Of a stretch of DNA of 64,000 nt, positions 26,095 through 35,246 are shown piece after piece; the stretch's first letter is position 1; each line of letters starts with the position of its first letter. The DNA lies in NCBI GenBank assembly GCA_019359545.1, contig JAHHHB010000020.1:1-64000 (forward strand). Direction: 5' to 3'. The position numbers and the translations under genes were made by a program. Source of the stretch: Desmonostoc geniculatum HA4340-LM1. GTDB taxonomy: Bacteria; Cyanobacteriota; Cyanobacteriia; Cyanobacteriales; Nostocaceae. Below the pieces are notes generated by a model. The model searched no databases, was not told the origin of the DNA, and was given only the letters and a program-made list of their open reading frames with translations.

Positions 26095-27273
26095 ATGCCC
26101 ACAGACCCTTATGCTTGGATAGAAAAATCTCTGGCAACTATTCATCGGGCTGACTGGTATCGTTCAGTACAAACTATCGATGGTCGGTCTGGTGCAACGG
26201 TGGTTTTAGCTGGGCAAGAGGTAATTAATTTTGCCAGTAATGATTATTTGGGATTGGCTGGGGATGAACGTTTGATGGCGGCGGCGATCGCAGCTATTGA
26301 GGAATTTGGTACTGGTAGTACTGGTTCCAGATTACTCAGTGGACACAGGGAATTGCACAGAGAATTAGAAAAGGCGATCGCATCTACCAAACAAACTGAA
26401 GATGCTTTGGTATTTAGTTCCGGGTATCTAGCTAATTTGGGTGTCATTACTGCCCTTGTCGGCAAGCGTGATTTAATTTTATCTGACCAATACAATCATT
26501 CCAGTCTGAAAAATGGGGCAATTCTCAGCGGTGCAGCAGTGGTGGAATATCCGCACTGTGATGTTGTAGCACTCAAAACCCAGTTGAGTCAGCAGCGGCA
26601 AAATTACCGACGCTGTTTGATTCTGACTGATAGCGTCTTCAGCATGGATGGCGATTTATGTCCAATGCCGGCACTGTTGGCTCTTGCTGATGAATTTGGC
26701 TGTATGCTGCTGGTTGATGAAGCTCATGCCACTGGCGTCCTCGGAAAAACTGGTGCTGGATGTGTTGAGCATTTTGGGTGTACGGGAAAACCATTAATTC
26801 AAATCGGTACTTTGAGTAAAGCTTTGGGTAGTTTAGGCGGGTATGTAGCGGGAAGTAGCGCCTTAATTGACTTTTTGCGGAATCGAGCACCCAGTTGGAT
26901 TTACACCACTGGGCTTTCACCTGCTGATACAGCTGCGGCCTTAGCAGCGATCGAGATAGTGCAAGAAGAACCGCAACGCCGTGCCCAATTGTGGGAAAAT
27001 GTGCGTTACTTGAAAACTTTGCTCGAACAGCTACCTAATCTCAAATTACTGCCTTCGGAATCGCCTATATTATGTTTTCAATTGCCTAATGCCACAGATG
27101 CCCTAAAAGCTGGAAAGTACCTCAGAGAGGCTGGCATTTTTGCCCCAGCAATTCGTCCCCCCACAGTGCCTACAAGTCGCATCAGAATATCTTTGATGGC
27201 AACTCATGAAGCAGCACATATTGAAAAATTGGTAGGAGTGGTGAAGGAGGGGAGTGGGGAGTGGGGGGGATGA
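26095..27273 (+). CDS. bioF: 8-amino-7-oxononanoate synthase
   Basis: This PLP enzyme of biotin synthesis condenses pimeloyl thioester with alanine. The chosen start gives [20 protein letters not shown] (392 residues); the longer frame upstream is translated repeat. Family markers are [43 protein letters not shown] with the PLP-contacting Asp and His, and [15 protein letters not shown] with the PLP lysine near 240. The last seven or so residues (EGSGEWGG) and the stop codon come from G-rich repeat sequence, so the native C-terminus has been altered. Confidence 0.93.
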   Translation: MPTDPYAWIEKSLATIHRADWYRSVQTIDGRSGATVVLAGQEVINFASNDYLGLAGDERLMAAAIAAIEEFGTGSTGSRLLSGHRELHRELEKAIASTKQTEDALVFSSGYLANLGVITALVGKRDLILSDQYNHSSLKNGAILSGAAVVEYPHCDVVALKTQLSQQRQNYRRCLILTDSVFSMDGDLCPMPALLALADEFGCMLLVDEAHATGVLGKTGAGCVEHFGCTGKPLIQIGTLSKALGSLGGYVAGSSALIDFLRNRAPSWIYTTGLSPADTAAALAAIEIVQEEPQRRAQLWENVRYLKTLLEQLPNLKLLPSESPILCFQLPNATDALKAGKYLREAGIFAPAIRPPTVPTSRIRISLMATHEAAHIEKLVGVVKEGSGEWGG

Positions 27274-27303
27274 GGGGGATGAGGGAGATGAGGGGGATGA
27301 GGT

Positions 27304-27702
27304 TTTGAAGCTCAAAGTTGAGCCTTTGAACTCGAACGTTGCACCTTTGAAGCTCAAAGTTGAGCCTTTGAACTCGAACGTTGCACCTTTGAGCCTCGAA
27401 GTTGCAGCTTTGAACTCGAACGTTGAGCCTTTGAGCCTCGAAGTTGCAGCTTTGAACTCGAACGTTGCAGCTTTGAGCCTCGAAGTTGCAGCTTTGAACT
27501 CGAACGTTGAGCCTTTGAACCTCGAAGTTGCAGCTTTGAACTCGAACGTTGCAGCTTTGAGCCTCGAAGTTGCAGCTTTGAACTCGAACGTTGAACTTCT
27601 GAACCTCAAAGTTGCAGCTTTGAACTCGAAGGTTGAGCCTTTGAACCTCGAAGTTGTACCTTTGAACCTCAACGTTGAACTTCTGAACTCGAATGTGAAC
27701 CT
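27304..27702. repeat. ~19 tandem 21-bp repeats, open in both strands
   Basis: The 21-bp units alternate between TTTGAACTCGAACGTTGCAG-like and TTTGAGCCTCGAAGTTGCAG-like versions. Because 21 is a multiple of three, the plus strand reads a heptad repeat (LNSNVAA/LSLEVAA) and the minus strand reads FEFKAATSRLKGS-type repeats. The plus-strand frame (27254-27706) opens inside the bioF C-terminus at a GTG in G-rich repeats. No normal start or family supports a protein. Confidence 0.85.
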
Positions 27703-27804
27703 GTGAACCTCAATGTTCAACGTTTAAACTTCAAACGCCTAATTTTAACTCTCCTCCATCTCCCTCATCTCCCTCATCCCCCACTCCCCACTCCCCACTC
27801 CCTT

Positions 27805-28272
27805 TCACAAAACTGGCAATTGATTAAACAAGACCCAATAAAAACCAAGTTGTTGGACTGCTTGGTTGAATTGTTCAAAATCCACAGGTTTGACGATGTA
27901 GCTATTCACCCCAAACTGGTAGCTGTCGATCATGTCTCGGTCTTCGGCGGAAGAGGTTAGTACTACAACCGGAATCATTTGTGTACGTGGATCGGACTTG
28001 AGTTGCCGTAAAACTTCTAATCCGCTGACCTTTGGCAGTTTCAAATCCAGTAAAATGACTTTGGGTTGATTCGTCATGGTGCGGTGGGCATAGTCTCCCT
28101 GACAAAAAATAAAATCTAGGGCTGCTGCTCCGTCCTCAAGCAGTTGTACTTGATTGCCAATTCTGCCGCGACGCAATGCCCGAATGGTTAGTTCGGCATC
28201 AGCACGATTATCTTCCACTAAGAGAATGGAAATTGGTTGCTCGGAAGATGGGTCGGTGGGTTGGTCAGTCAT
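27805..28272 (-). CDS. Response regulator, Rcp1-like single REC domain
   Basis: The 155-residue stand-alone receiver opens with [20 protein letters not shown], giving the acidic pocket. The phosphoacceptor Asp is in [13 protein letters not shown], the Thr/Ser switch in [13 protein letters not shown], and the Lys in [11 protein letters not shown]. The long beta-alpha-4 insertion and the DFEQF tail match the Rcp1 type that partners phytochromes and hybrid kinases. It lies downstream of the large kinase gene on the same strand, separated only by MITE material, and is a natural candidate for its phosphoacceptor. Confidence 0.92.
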   Translation of the reverse strand: MTDQPTDPSSEQPISILLVEDNRADAELTIRALRRGRIGNQVQLLEDGAAALDFIFCQGDYAHRTMTNQPKVILLDLKLPKVSGLEVLRQLKSDPRTQMIPVVVLTSSAEDRDMIDSYQFGVNSYIVKPVDFEQFNQAVQQLGFYWVLFNQLPVL

Positions 28273-28275
28273 GGG

Positions 28276-28738
28276 TTATACCATTTCACGAAAATCTTGA
28301 TACATATACATTTTCGGTAGGGGTGCCAAGCTGTGCATTGGTTTCAAATTAACGTAAAACCCTTGTCAAGACTTGATATTGAGTTCATTCACTTACCGTT
28401 ACTGGCCGCGTCACCCCACCCCGGTTTTGTCTAAAGCCAAAACCGCCCCTCCCCTTAGTAACTACGGTGTACACACAAGTCGAATTACCCCCCTTAATCC
28501 CCCCTTGGAAATGGGGGAAACAAGAAATCCAGTTCCCTCCCCTTGACAAGGGGAGGGTTAGGGTGGGGTAAAACCTTGGTTAATCAGCTATTTCAGACTT
28601 ATGTGTACACCGTAGCCCCTTAGTAAGGGGTGGGGTAAAGCGTATGTGGGACAACCGTTTGATCTGAAGTTGACACCTATGACAGCTGTGCTACCCTACC
28701 AAGGTATTTGTCTCAACCTTAAAGTGAAACGGTATTAG
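28276..28738. repeat. Nested MITEs: family A copy 3 inside ATACCATTTCAC ends
   Basis: The outer ends TATACCATTTCAC (left) and the complement of GTGAAACGGTATTA (right) enclose a 383-bp family A element at 28317-28699. The latter carries degenerate GTAGGG(G)T...CTACCCTAC ends, an arm ending AAGTTGACACCTATGACAGC, and a third inverted pair inside (TACGGTGTACACA...TGTGTACACCGTA). The right outer end includes the stop codon of the kinase gene. Confidence 0.75.
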
Positions 28739-31700
28739 TTTATTGGAAGGGTGAAGTAAAAAGTCGCGCCTCGATCGCACGCTGCTTCTGCCCAAATGCG
28801 CCCTCCGTGGCGTTGAATAATGCGTTGCACGATCGCCAGTCCGATCCCCGTACCTTCAAATTCTTCTTCGCGGTGCAGACGTTGGAAAACTCCAAACAGA
28901 TTATCTGCATACCGCATATCGAATCCTGCCCCATTATCTCTGATGAAGTACACTCCTTCACCATTTATCACCTCATAACCCACTTCAATGCAGGCAAGGG
29001 ATTTGTAGTGGGTATACTTGATGGCATTGGATAACAGGTTGAGCCAAACTTGTTTGAGCAGGGAAGGATCGGCTTGACATGCAGGTAAATCGGCGATCGC
29101 AAATTCAATTTCACGACCCCACCAATCTGGGGCTAAATCATTCAGCACCATTTGAATGATCTCATTGGGAAAAACGGATTGACGGGACATTTCCTTACGA
29201 TCCAAACGAGATAAGGCCAACAAATCATCGATCAACTCACCCATACGTTTGGCATTTTCGCGGACAATTTTCAGGTAACGATTGGCTTCCCCATCGAGTT
29301 GTTCGCCGTAGTCTTCCTGCATCATTCTCGAAAAGCCATCGATCGCCCGCAGCGGTGCCCGCAAATCATGGGAAACTGAATAAGAAAAAGCCTCCAACGC
29401 TTTGTTAGCAGTTTCTAGTTGGGCAGTTCGTTGTTTGACCCTGGTTTCTAAAGACTGGTTGAGTTGATGCAGGGCTTCAATCGCCCTCTTGCGCTCCAAT
29501 TCTGCTCCTGCCCGCGCTGCAAATACGTCTAGAATTACCTCTATTCGTCGCCTATCTGAAAGTGGTTGCACGTCGAGAATGCAAAGATTGCCAATGGGGT
29601 CGCCGTTGGCATTTTTTAAGGAAATACCGAGATAACTATCTGCTTGCATTGCTACTAAGTCTAAGTCTTCAGGGAAAATTTGCTGAACATAGCTTTCGCA
29701 GTAAAATAATCCGTCTCTCAAGGCAAATTCGCATGGTGTACGCGCTGGAAAGTAGGATATTTCTGGTTGCAATGCCCCATACGCCCAAAAAGCCAGAGTT
29801 TTAAGTTTCCCATCTACTAGTTCGGTAACAATGGCATAGGGGACGTGCAAGGCTTTGGCAATATGATGAACCAAAGCTGGGAAAAAATCTTCTCCTGTAA
29901 CCGCAGCCGTTCCCGTAACCAAATTTTGCAGCGTTGTTTCTGCTCTTTTGAGTTCCGCTTCTCGGTGTTTGGCCTCACTGATATCCCGAATGATGGTAGA
30001 AAGATATTCCACGCTGCCATCTGTTGCTTTGTGAGCAATGATCATTTGGGAAACCGGAATTTCTCTACCATCGCTGTCCAACAAAGCGGTTTCACCAACC
30101 CAGGTGCCATCTCGAATCGCCGCCGGAATGCCCTGGTTTTGAATAATCTCTAGTGCCCACTGGGGATGGTAGTTGGGGATGCTGAAGGTAGAAAGGTCTG
30201 TATCTGTGGAAACACCAAGGAGTTTGCGAAACTGAACATTATTCCACAGGACATTACCGAGTGAGTCTGCCGTGCCAACATAGTCGGTGGTCGCTTCCAG
30301 CATAGCAATTAAGCGATCGCGGTCTTTTTCTGCCCGTTGGCGTTCAGCAATTTCAGCCCGTAAGGATGCATTCAGTTCTGCTTGCTGCTTCAACAAACGG
30401 GCATTATCAATAGAAATAGCTGCCTGACTAGAAAGTAGGCGTAGGACTTCAATTCGCTCTGGGGTAAATGCCTTGGTGCTGAGATTGTTTTCTAAAAGGA
30501 CAATTCCCGTGAGTTTTCCCTGGTTCAACAGCGGCGCACAAAGAATTGATTTGGATTGGTGCCGGACAATCCAGGGTTCGGACTGAAAGTTGCCTTCAGC
30601 AGCAGCATTATTTAGGACGATACTTTCCTGGGTGCGAGCCACGTAATTGATTAGGGCGATTGGCAAGTCAGGATTGCTGTCTTTTGATTCCAGGGGAATT
30701 GATTGTAAAATGACTTGGCGAGCGCCAATGGACCCCATAGCCTCAATCCGCCATTCGTTTTGTGTTGGCAAAATCAGATAACCTGTTTGCGCCCCAGCAT
30801 TTTCAATTAGGATCGTCATCAGTTTTGCCAGGAGTTTATCTAACAAAATTTCACTGGCAATTGTCTGGGAGGCTTTCAACACCGTTTCTAAATCAAGTGC
30901 TTCTAACTTGCTGGAAGCCGACTGTGTAGTGTCAAGTTGACGTATTTCGGCTTTTTCTGAGCGCACCTCTAGTAGTCGGGGATAGTGTTTTTCCAGACTT
31001 TGGACTTTAGCAGTTGCTCCCCAACGCAGGTAGCCGTACCTCGCTTCTTGGAAATAAGCTTTGGCGATTGTGATGCGGTTGTTTGCCAGATGAAACTTGC
31101 CTGCGAGTTCGTTTGCCAAAGCTTCTTCTTGCAGGTATTGGTTCTCCCTGGCTAAGGCAATGGCGCGATCGTAGGCGTCCATTGCTTCCAATACCTCACC
31201 CAACACCCGATGCCGTTCTGCTTCTACTAAATACCACTTGTGTAAATAGTTCATTGGGGCATGGTGCGCCCAATTTTGCATTTTTGCCTGATTTTTTGCT
31301 ACCTGCTCCAGTAACTGTGATTGTTTGCCGACATCTGTGTGGGAATACACCGCCAGTCGGCATAGAGAATCGTAGAAGTTAAAGATGGCAACCAAAGCCG
31401 CTCCAGTCATGGCTGCTAAATATTCTTGGGCGAGGACAGCATTGGCCATCGCCTGATTTACATCGCCAAACAAATAACAGAGAAATAATTTATTCAGGTA
31501 GAAATAAAACAAACCTGCCTGAAAATTGGTTTGTTGCATCTGGGGTAGCCGAATTGCTTCATTGTAAACTTGACCCGATAACATCCCAGGATTGGGAACT
31601 TCCTTAACCAAGTTCAAAACAGTCTGCCAGCAAATCTCCACGAAATGAATCCCAGCGGAATGCTTGATTTGTTTTACTGCCTGAGCATAACAGGTTAGAT

Positions 31701-34700
31701 GTAATTGGAGTTCAGTCAGAGGTTGACTGGCTGCAAATGAATAACCACAAAAATACATAGCCGCGTAGCCAGCAAACTCTAAATCGCCTTGCTCAACACC
31801 AATTTGATAGCAATCCTGGAGTGGCTTGAGGCTGTTTTTGAGGTGTGTTTTCCAAATGTTAATCTGGTTGCTAACCGCGAATAGGGTTCTGGCTTGAATA
31901 GGTTTGGCATTTAGGCGATCGAGCAGAATTAAGGCCAGTTGACCAAATTTATACCCTGCTTCCATCTCAAAGACAACTCCACAAAGAATAATTCCATAGG
32001 CGGCATAGGCAAAGGGAGCCAACATCATGTTTCCGTACTCAACCAGCAAATCCACCATCTTGAGTACAATCAGCAGAAATAAGGGAGGTACTGCCAAATA
32101 AGCTGATGCACACATGGTTGCCAAAAGCTGCATTGCCGCCAGTACCTCTGGCTGGGACATAATTGGCAAGTCAACCAAATCTTCGATGCGTCTGTTTGCC
32201 AATTTGCAGGCAGTTTCCCCAAGTGCTTGCTGAACATCCTCAAAGCTTGGCTCAATGGGGAGGTGAACTCCTAACTGCTGAAGTAACTCTAAACTAATTT
32301 GAATCGCCTCTATTAATTTATTTTGAGCTACACAAGTCTGAATTTTGACATCGTAGACTTTTAAGCTGGCTAGTAGGGTTGTTGCGTGGTGAAGTACCTG
32401 TTGGAATAGTAGCTCTACTTGCTCGAAATTACCGCTCAGATAGGCTGCTTCTGTTGTTGCATTATACAGGGTCAGGGTAAAGTCATAATTTGTTTGCCAG
32501 CTATCGGTTGTCAGGAGATCCAAAGCAATCTGCAAATATCCCCAAGCAGCGTCATAAGCGGCTGATGCCTTGGCTTTTTCTCCTGCCATCAGGTTTAACC
32601 GAGACAAATTATCCTGGTCGGATTGGGTTTCGATGAGTTTTCTGCCCAGGTTCAGGTGGTTGATGATATCAAAAATCTTGGATTCTAAGTGTTCTGTGGG
32701 AGTTATTTGCAACAAACACTGTCCTAGTTGCCAATGGGTGTTGCAATGCTTAGCTGGGGAAATCAGGGAATAGGCTGCTTGCTGGATGCGATCGTGGGCA
32801 AATTTGTATTCTACTGGAGGGAGATCGGCAGTTAGTGGCACATCCAACACCACTGATTTGTGGGTATTGCTCAGGGGGAAAATCAACCCTTCGGCGATCG
32901 CCATTCCTAAAGCGTGGGCGGTTTCTCGCTGGGATAATTGGGCAGCAAATGCCAGGGTTTGCAAATCAAAACAGTTGCCAATGCAGGCAGCTAGCTGTAA
33001 GACTTGCTGTGTCTGATGTTTAAGCTTTTGAATTTTCAGAGCCATCAAATGTACAATATTATCTGTGATATCCCGCTCCTGAATTTGCTCTATCGACCAT
33101 TGCCATTGTTTCGTTTGGCGATCGAATTTGAATAACCCTTCAGTGTAGAGAGATTTCAAAAATTCATTCATGAAAAAGGGATTGCCACCAGTTTTTAGTT
33201 GTACTAGTTTTGCCAATGACAGAGAATCTGCTAATTGGCAGTGCAACGTATCGGCGATTAACTGATTGATATCAGGTACACTCAACGCAGAGAGAGAAAG
33301 TTGATTTACCACTCCCCCACTGTGGCGGATTTCCTCCACCATCTGCATGAGGGGATGGGCTGGATTTACCTCGTTATCCCGGTATGCCCCGATTAACAAC
33401 AAAGATTGCCCAATGGTTGCGGTAGCTAGCAATTGGATCAGTTTCAGGGAGCCACGATCTACCCACTGAAGATCGTCCAAAAAGATGACGAGGGGATGTT
33501 CTGGCTGGGTAAAGACGCGAATGAAATTTTGGAAAACTTGGTGAAAACGATTTTGGGCTTCCGTCGGCGGTAGAACAGGTACATCTCCTTGACTACCCAC
33601 AATCAACTCCAATGCTGGAATTAGCTGGGTAATGACTCTACCGTTGGAGCCAAGGGCAGCCAACAGACGCTTTCGCCACTGACACAGTTGCACTTCGTCT
33701 TCAGTCAGTAATTGTTTGATTAGTGATTCAAAAGCTTGAGCGATCGCCAAATAAGGGATATTGCGCTGATACTGGTCAAATTTACCAGCAATCAAGTAGC
33801 CTCGTTGTTCTGCGATCGCACGATAAATTTCCTGCACCAAAACTGACTTACCAATACCAGAATATCCCGCAATTAACATCAATTCAACTTGATTTTTTAC
33901 TCCTTTAAATGCTGCTAATAAAGTCCCCACCTCCTTTTCTCTGCCATAGAGTTTTTCCGGGATCTGAAACTTGTCAGAAATATCCTGTTGTCCTAGCAAA
34001 AAAGACTCAATTCGTCGTGTGTGTTGTAGCTGGTTGAGACACTCTTCTAAATCAGTTTTAATTCCCCAGGCACTTTGATACCGTTCCTCTGGTGTTTTAG
34101 CTAACAGTTTCAGGACAATTTCTGAAACTATCACAGGAATTTCTGGATCGATACAATGAGGTGCAACAGGTTCTAAAGCTAGGTGATAATGAATTAACTC
34201 CAGGGCATCACGGGATTCAAAGGGCAATCGATTGGTCAACAGTTGATAGAAGGTAGCACCCAGAGAGTAAAAATCAGTTCGATAGTCCAGAGAACGGTTC
34301 ATTCTGCCTGTTTGCTCTGGAGATATGTAAGCTAGTGTTCCCTCTAAAATTGTTGGATTTTTGAGAATTAATGTTTCCCGCGATAAGGCAGTTGAAATTC
34401 CAAAATCAATAATTTTAAGTTGTTGTGTTTCGGGATTGAAAACAATATTCGATGGATTAATATCTTTATGAATAATTTTTGCACTATGAATTTCACTTAA
34501 ACTCTGAGTAATCTGAATCGCTAACTTCAGAAACTGTGTTAAAGTAAATCTCCTGGTAGTGATGATTTTTGTTAAAGATTCTCCTCCAAAATCCTCTAAA
34601 AGGAGTACAAAAGTATTTTGATATTGTTGGAAACCGTAAGTCTGGATCGCACCTTCCAATGATAAGCTGCGTGTAATTTCGTACTCCAGCTTATAGCGCG

Positions 34701-34845
34701 TGATTTCTTCGGGGGTGGGATAGTCTTTCTTCAAAATTTTGAAGATTACAGGCAAACCATCCGGTTGATGAATTCCTCTGTAAACCCGTGAATTAGCACT
34801 TTCATGGATTTTTGCCCGAATTTTATATTCAGGAATTTCCAGCAT
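28735..34845 (-). CDS. Ser/Thr kinase-ATPase-GAF-PAS-histidine kinase fusion (HstK type)
   Basis: This is a 2036-residue cytoplasmic multidomain sensor. Residues 1-270 form a Hanks-type kinase (IHKDINPSNIVF catalytic loop, with HKD in place of HRD; IDFGIST; APE-like SPEQTG). About 295-650 is an AAA-type ATPase with Walker A GYSGIGKSVLV and a Walker B-like VIFLDDLQWVD. A long helical repeat region follows to about 1330. Next come a GAF domain (~1350-1500), PAS (~1535-1640) and a second GAF (~1660-1800). The histidine kinase has FSYSVSHDLRAPLRAIDGF with the phospho-His, and an ATPase with NLLSNAIKYTHY and GTGIGLAIVQRII. The architecture is that of the cyanobacterial HstK family, joining Ser/Thr and His phosphorylation. 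An Rcp-like receiver gene lies downstream. Confidence 0.95.
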   Translation of the reverse strand: MLEIPEYKIRAKIHESANSRVYRGIHQPDGLPVIFKILKKDYPTPEEITRYKLEYEITRSLSLEGAIQTYGFQQYQNTFVLLLEDFGGESLTKIITTRRFTLTQFLKLAIQITQSLSEIHSAKIIHKDINPSNIVFNPETQQLKIIDFGISTALSRETLILKNPTILEGTLAYISPEQTGRMNRSLDYRTDFYSLGATFYQLLTNRLPFESRDALELIHYHLALEPVAPHCIDPEIPVIVSEIVLKLLAKTPEERYQSAWGIKTDLEECLNQLQHTRRIESFLLGQQDISDKFQIPEKLYGREKEVGTLLAAFKGVKNQVELMLIAGYSGIGKSVLVQEIYRAIAEQRGYLIAGKFDQYQRNIPYLAIAQAFESLIKQLLTEDEVQLCQWRKRLLAALGSNGRVITQLIPALELIVGSQGDVPVLPPTEAQNRFHQVFQNFIRVFTQPEHPLVIFLDDLQWVDRGSLKLIQLLATATIGQSLLLIGAYRDNEVNPAHPLMQMVEEIRHSGGVVNQLSLSALSVPDINQLIADTLHCQLADSLSLAKLVQLKTGGNPFFMNEFLKSLYTEGLFKFDRQTKQWQWSIEQIQERDITDNIVHLMALKIQKLKHQTQQVLQLAACIGNCFDLQTLAFAAQLSQRETAHALGMAIAEGLIFPLSNTHKSVVLDVPLTADLPPVEYKFAHDRIQQAAYSLISPAKHCNTHWQLGQCLLQITPTEHLESKIFDIINHLNLGRKLIETQSDQDNLSRLNLMAGEKAKASAAYDAAWGYLQIALDLLTTDSWQTNYDFTLTLYNATTEAAYLSGNFEQVELLFQQVLHHATTLLASLKVYDVKIQTCVAQNKLIEAIQISLELLQQLGVHLPIEPSFEDVQQALGETACKLANRRIEDLVDLPIMSQPEVLAAMQLLATMCASAYLAVPPLFLLIVLKMVDLLVEYGNMMLAPFAYAAYGIILCGVVFEMEAGYKFGQLALILLDRLNAKPIQARTLFAVSNQINIWKTHLKNSLKPLQDCYQIGVEQGDLEFAGYAAMYFCGYSFAASQPLTELQLHLTCYAQAVKQIKHSAGIHFVEICWQTVLNLVKEVPNPGMLSGQVYNEAIRLPQMQQTNFQAGLFYFYLNKLFLCYLFGDVNQAMANAVLAQEYLAAMTGAALVAIFNFYDSLCRLAVYSHTDVGKQSQLLEQVAKNQAKMQNWAHHAPMNYLHKWYLVEAERHRVLGEVLEAMDAYDRAIALARENQYLQEEALANELAGKFHLANNRITIAKAYFQEARYGYLRWGATAKVQSLEKHYPRLLEVRSEKAEIRQLDTTQSASSKLEALDLETVLKASQTIASEILLDKLLAKLMTILIENAGAQTGYLILPTQNEWRIEAMGSIGARQVILQSIPLESKDSNPDLPIALINYVARTQESIVLNNAAAEGNFQSEPWIVRHQSKSILCAPLLNQGKLTGIVLLENNLSTKAFTPERIEVLRLLSSQAAISIDNARLLKQQAELNASLRAEIAERQRAEKDRDRLIAMLEATTDYVGTADSLGNVLWNNVQFRKLLGVSTDTDLSTFSIPNYHPQWALEIIQNQGIPAAIRDGTWVGETALLDSDGREIPVSQMIIAHKATDGSVEYLSTIIRDISEAKHREAELKRAETTLQNLVTGTAAVTGEDFFPALVHHIAKALHVPYAIVTELVDGKLKTLAFWAYGALQPEISYFPARTPCEFALRDGLFYCESYVQQIFPEDLDLVAMQADSYLGISLKNANGDPIGNLCILDVQPLSDRRRIEVILDVFAARAGAELERKRAIEALHQLNQSLETRVKQRTAQLETANKALEAFSYSVSHDLRAPLRAIDGFSRMMQEDYGEQLDGEANRYLKIVRENAKRMGELIDDLLALSRLDRKEMSRQSVFPNEIIQMVLNDLAPDWWGREIEFAIADLPACQADPSLLKQVWLNLLSNAIKYTHYKSLACIEVGYEVINGEGVYFIRDNGAGFDMRYADNLFGVFQRLHREEEFEGTGIGLAIVQRIIQRHGGRIWAEAACDRGATFYFTLPIN

Positions 34846-35246
34846 AATTCAACTGCCTACAATTAATACACAGAAGCACAAAGCCGGGTTGACCAAATTT
34901 TAGATTTTCAGGAAAGTTCCGATCTCAGGCAGCCTAAGCTCAAACTTTCCGAGACGAATTTGGGATTTTCGATTGAATAATTCTCAATCCGAAAATGAAA
35001 ACTGGTTTCAGAGCAAGAGAATTTAAATGTGAGAACAAATTTCAAATCCCAAATTTAACATTCTGTACTTAGAGCCACCGTCTTGAGGTATGGGGTCAAT
35101 CTAAAATCCAAAATTGGTTGAGTCACAAAGCCGATTATACAATAGCCAAACTCCCGATTAACTCATTTATCGATACTGGAGGAGTTTTAAAAAAAATTGC
35201 AAAAAGATTGCCGGATTAGTCAATGGGTTACCAAGGAGATCGTGAG
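34846..35246. other. Divergent promoter region of the signalling genes
   Basis: The 400 bp between the divergent HstK-type and REC-GGDEF-EAL genes contain no supported gene. Degenerate AAATTT(C)AGATTTTCGG phrases appear, but no clear repeat array. The plus-strand gene has AAGGAG at its start. Confidence 0.45.

Noticed and set aside
27103-27720. Minus-strand 205-codon frame (FEFKAATSRLKGS repeats)
   Set aside because: It overlaps the bioF 3' end and exists because the 21-bp repeat is a multiple of three. No start signal or family was found.
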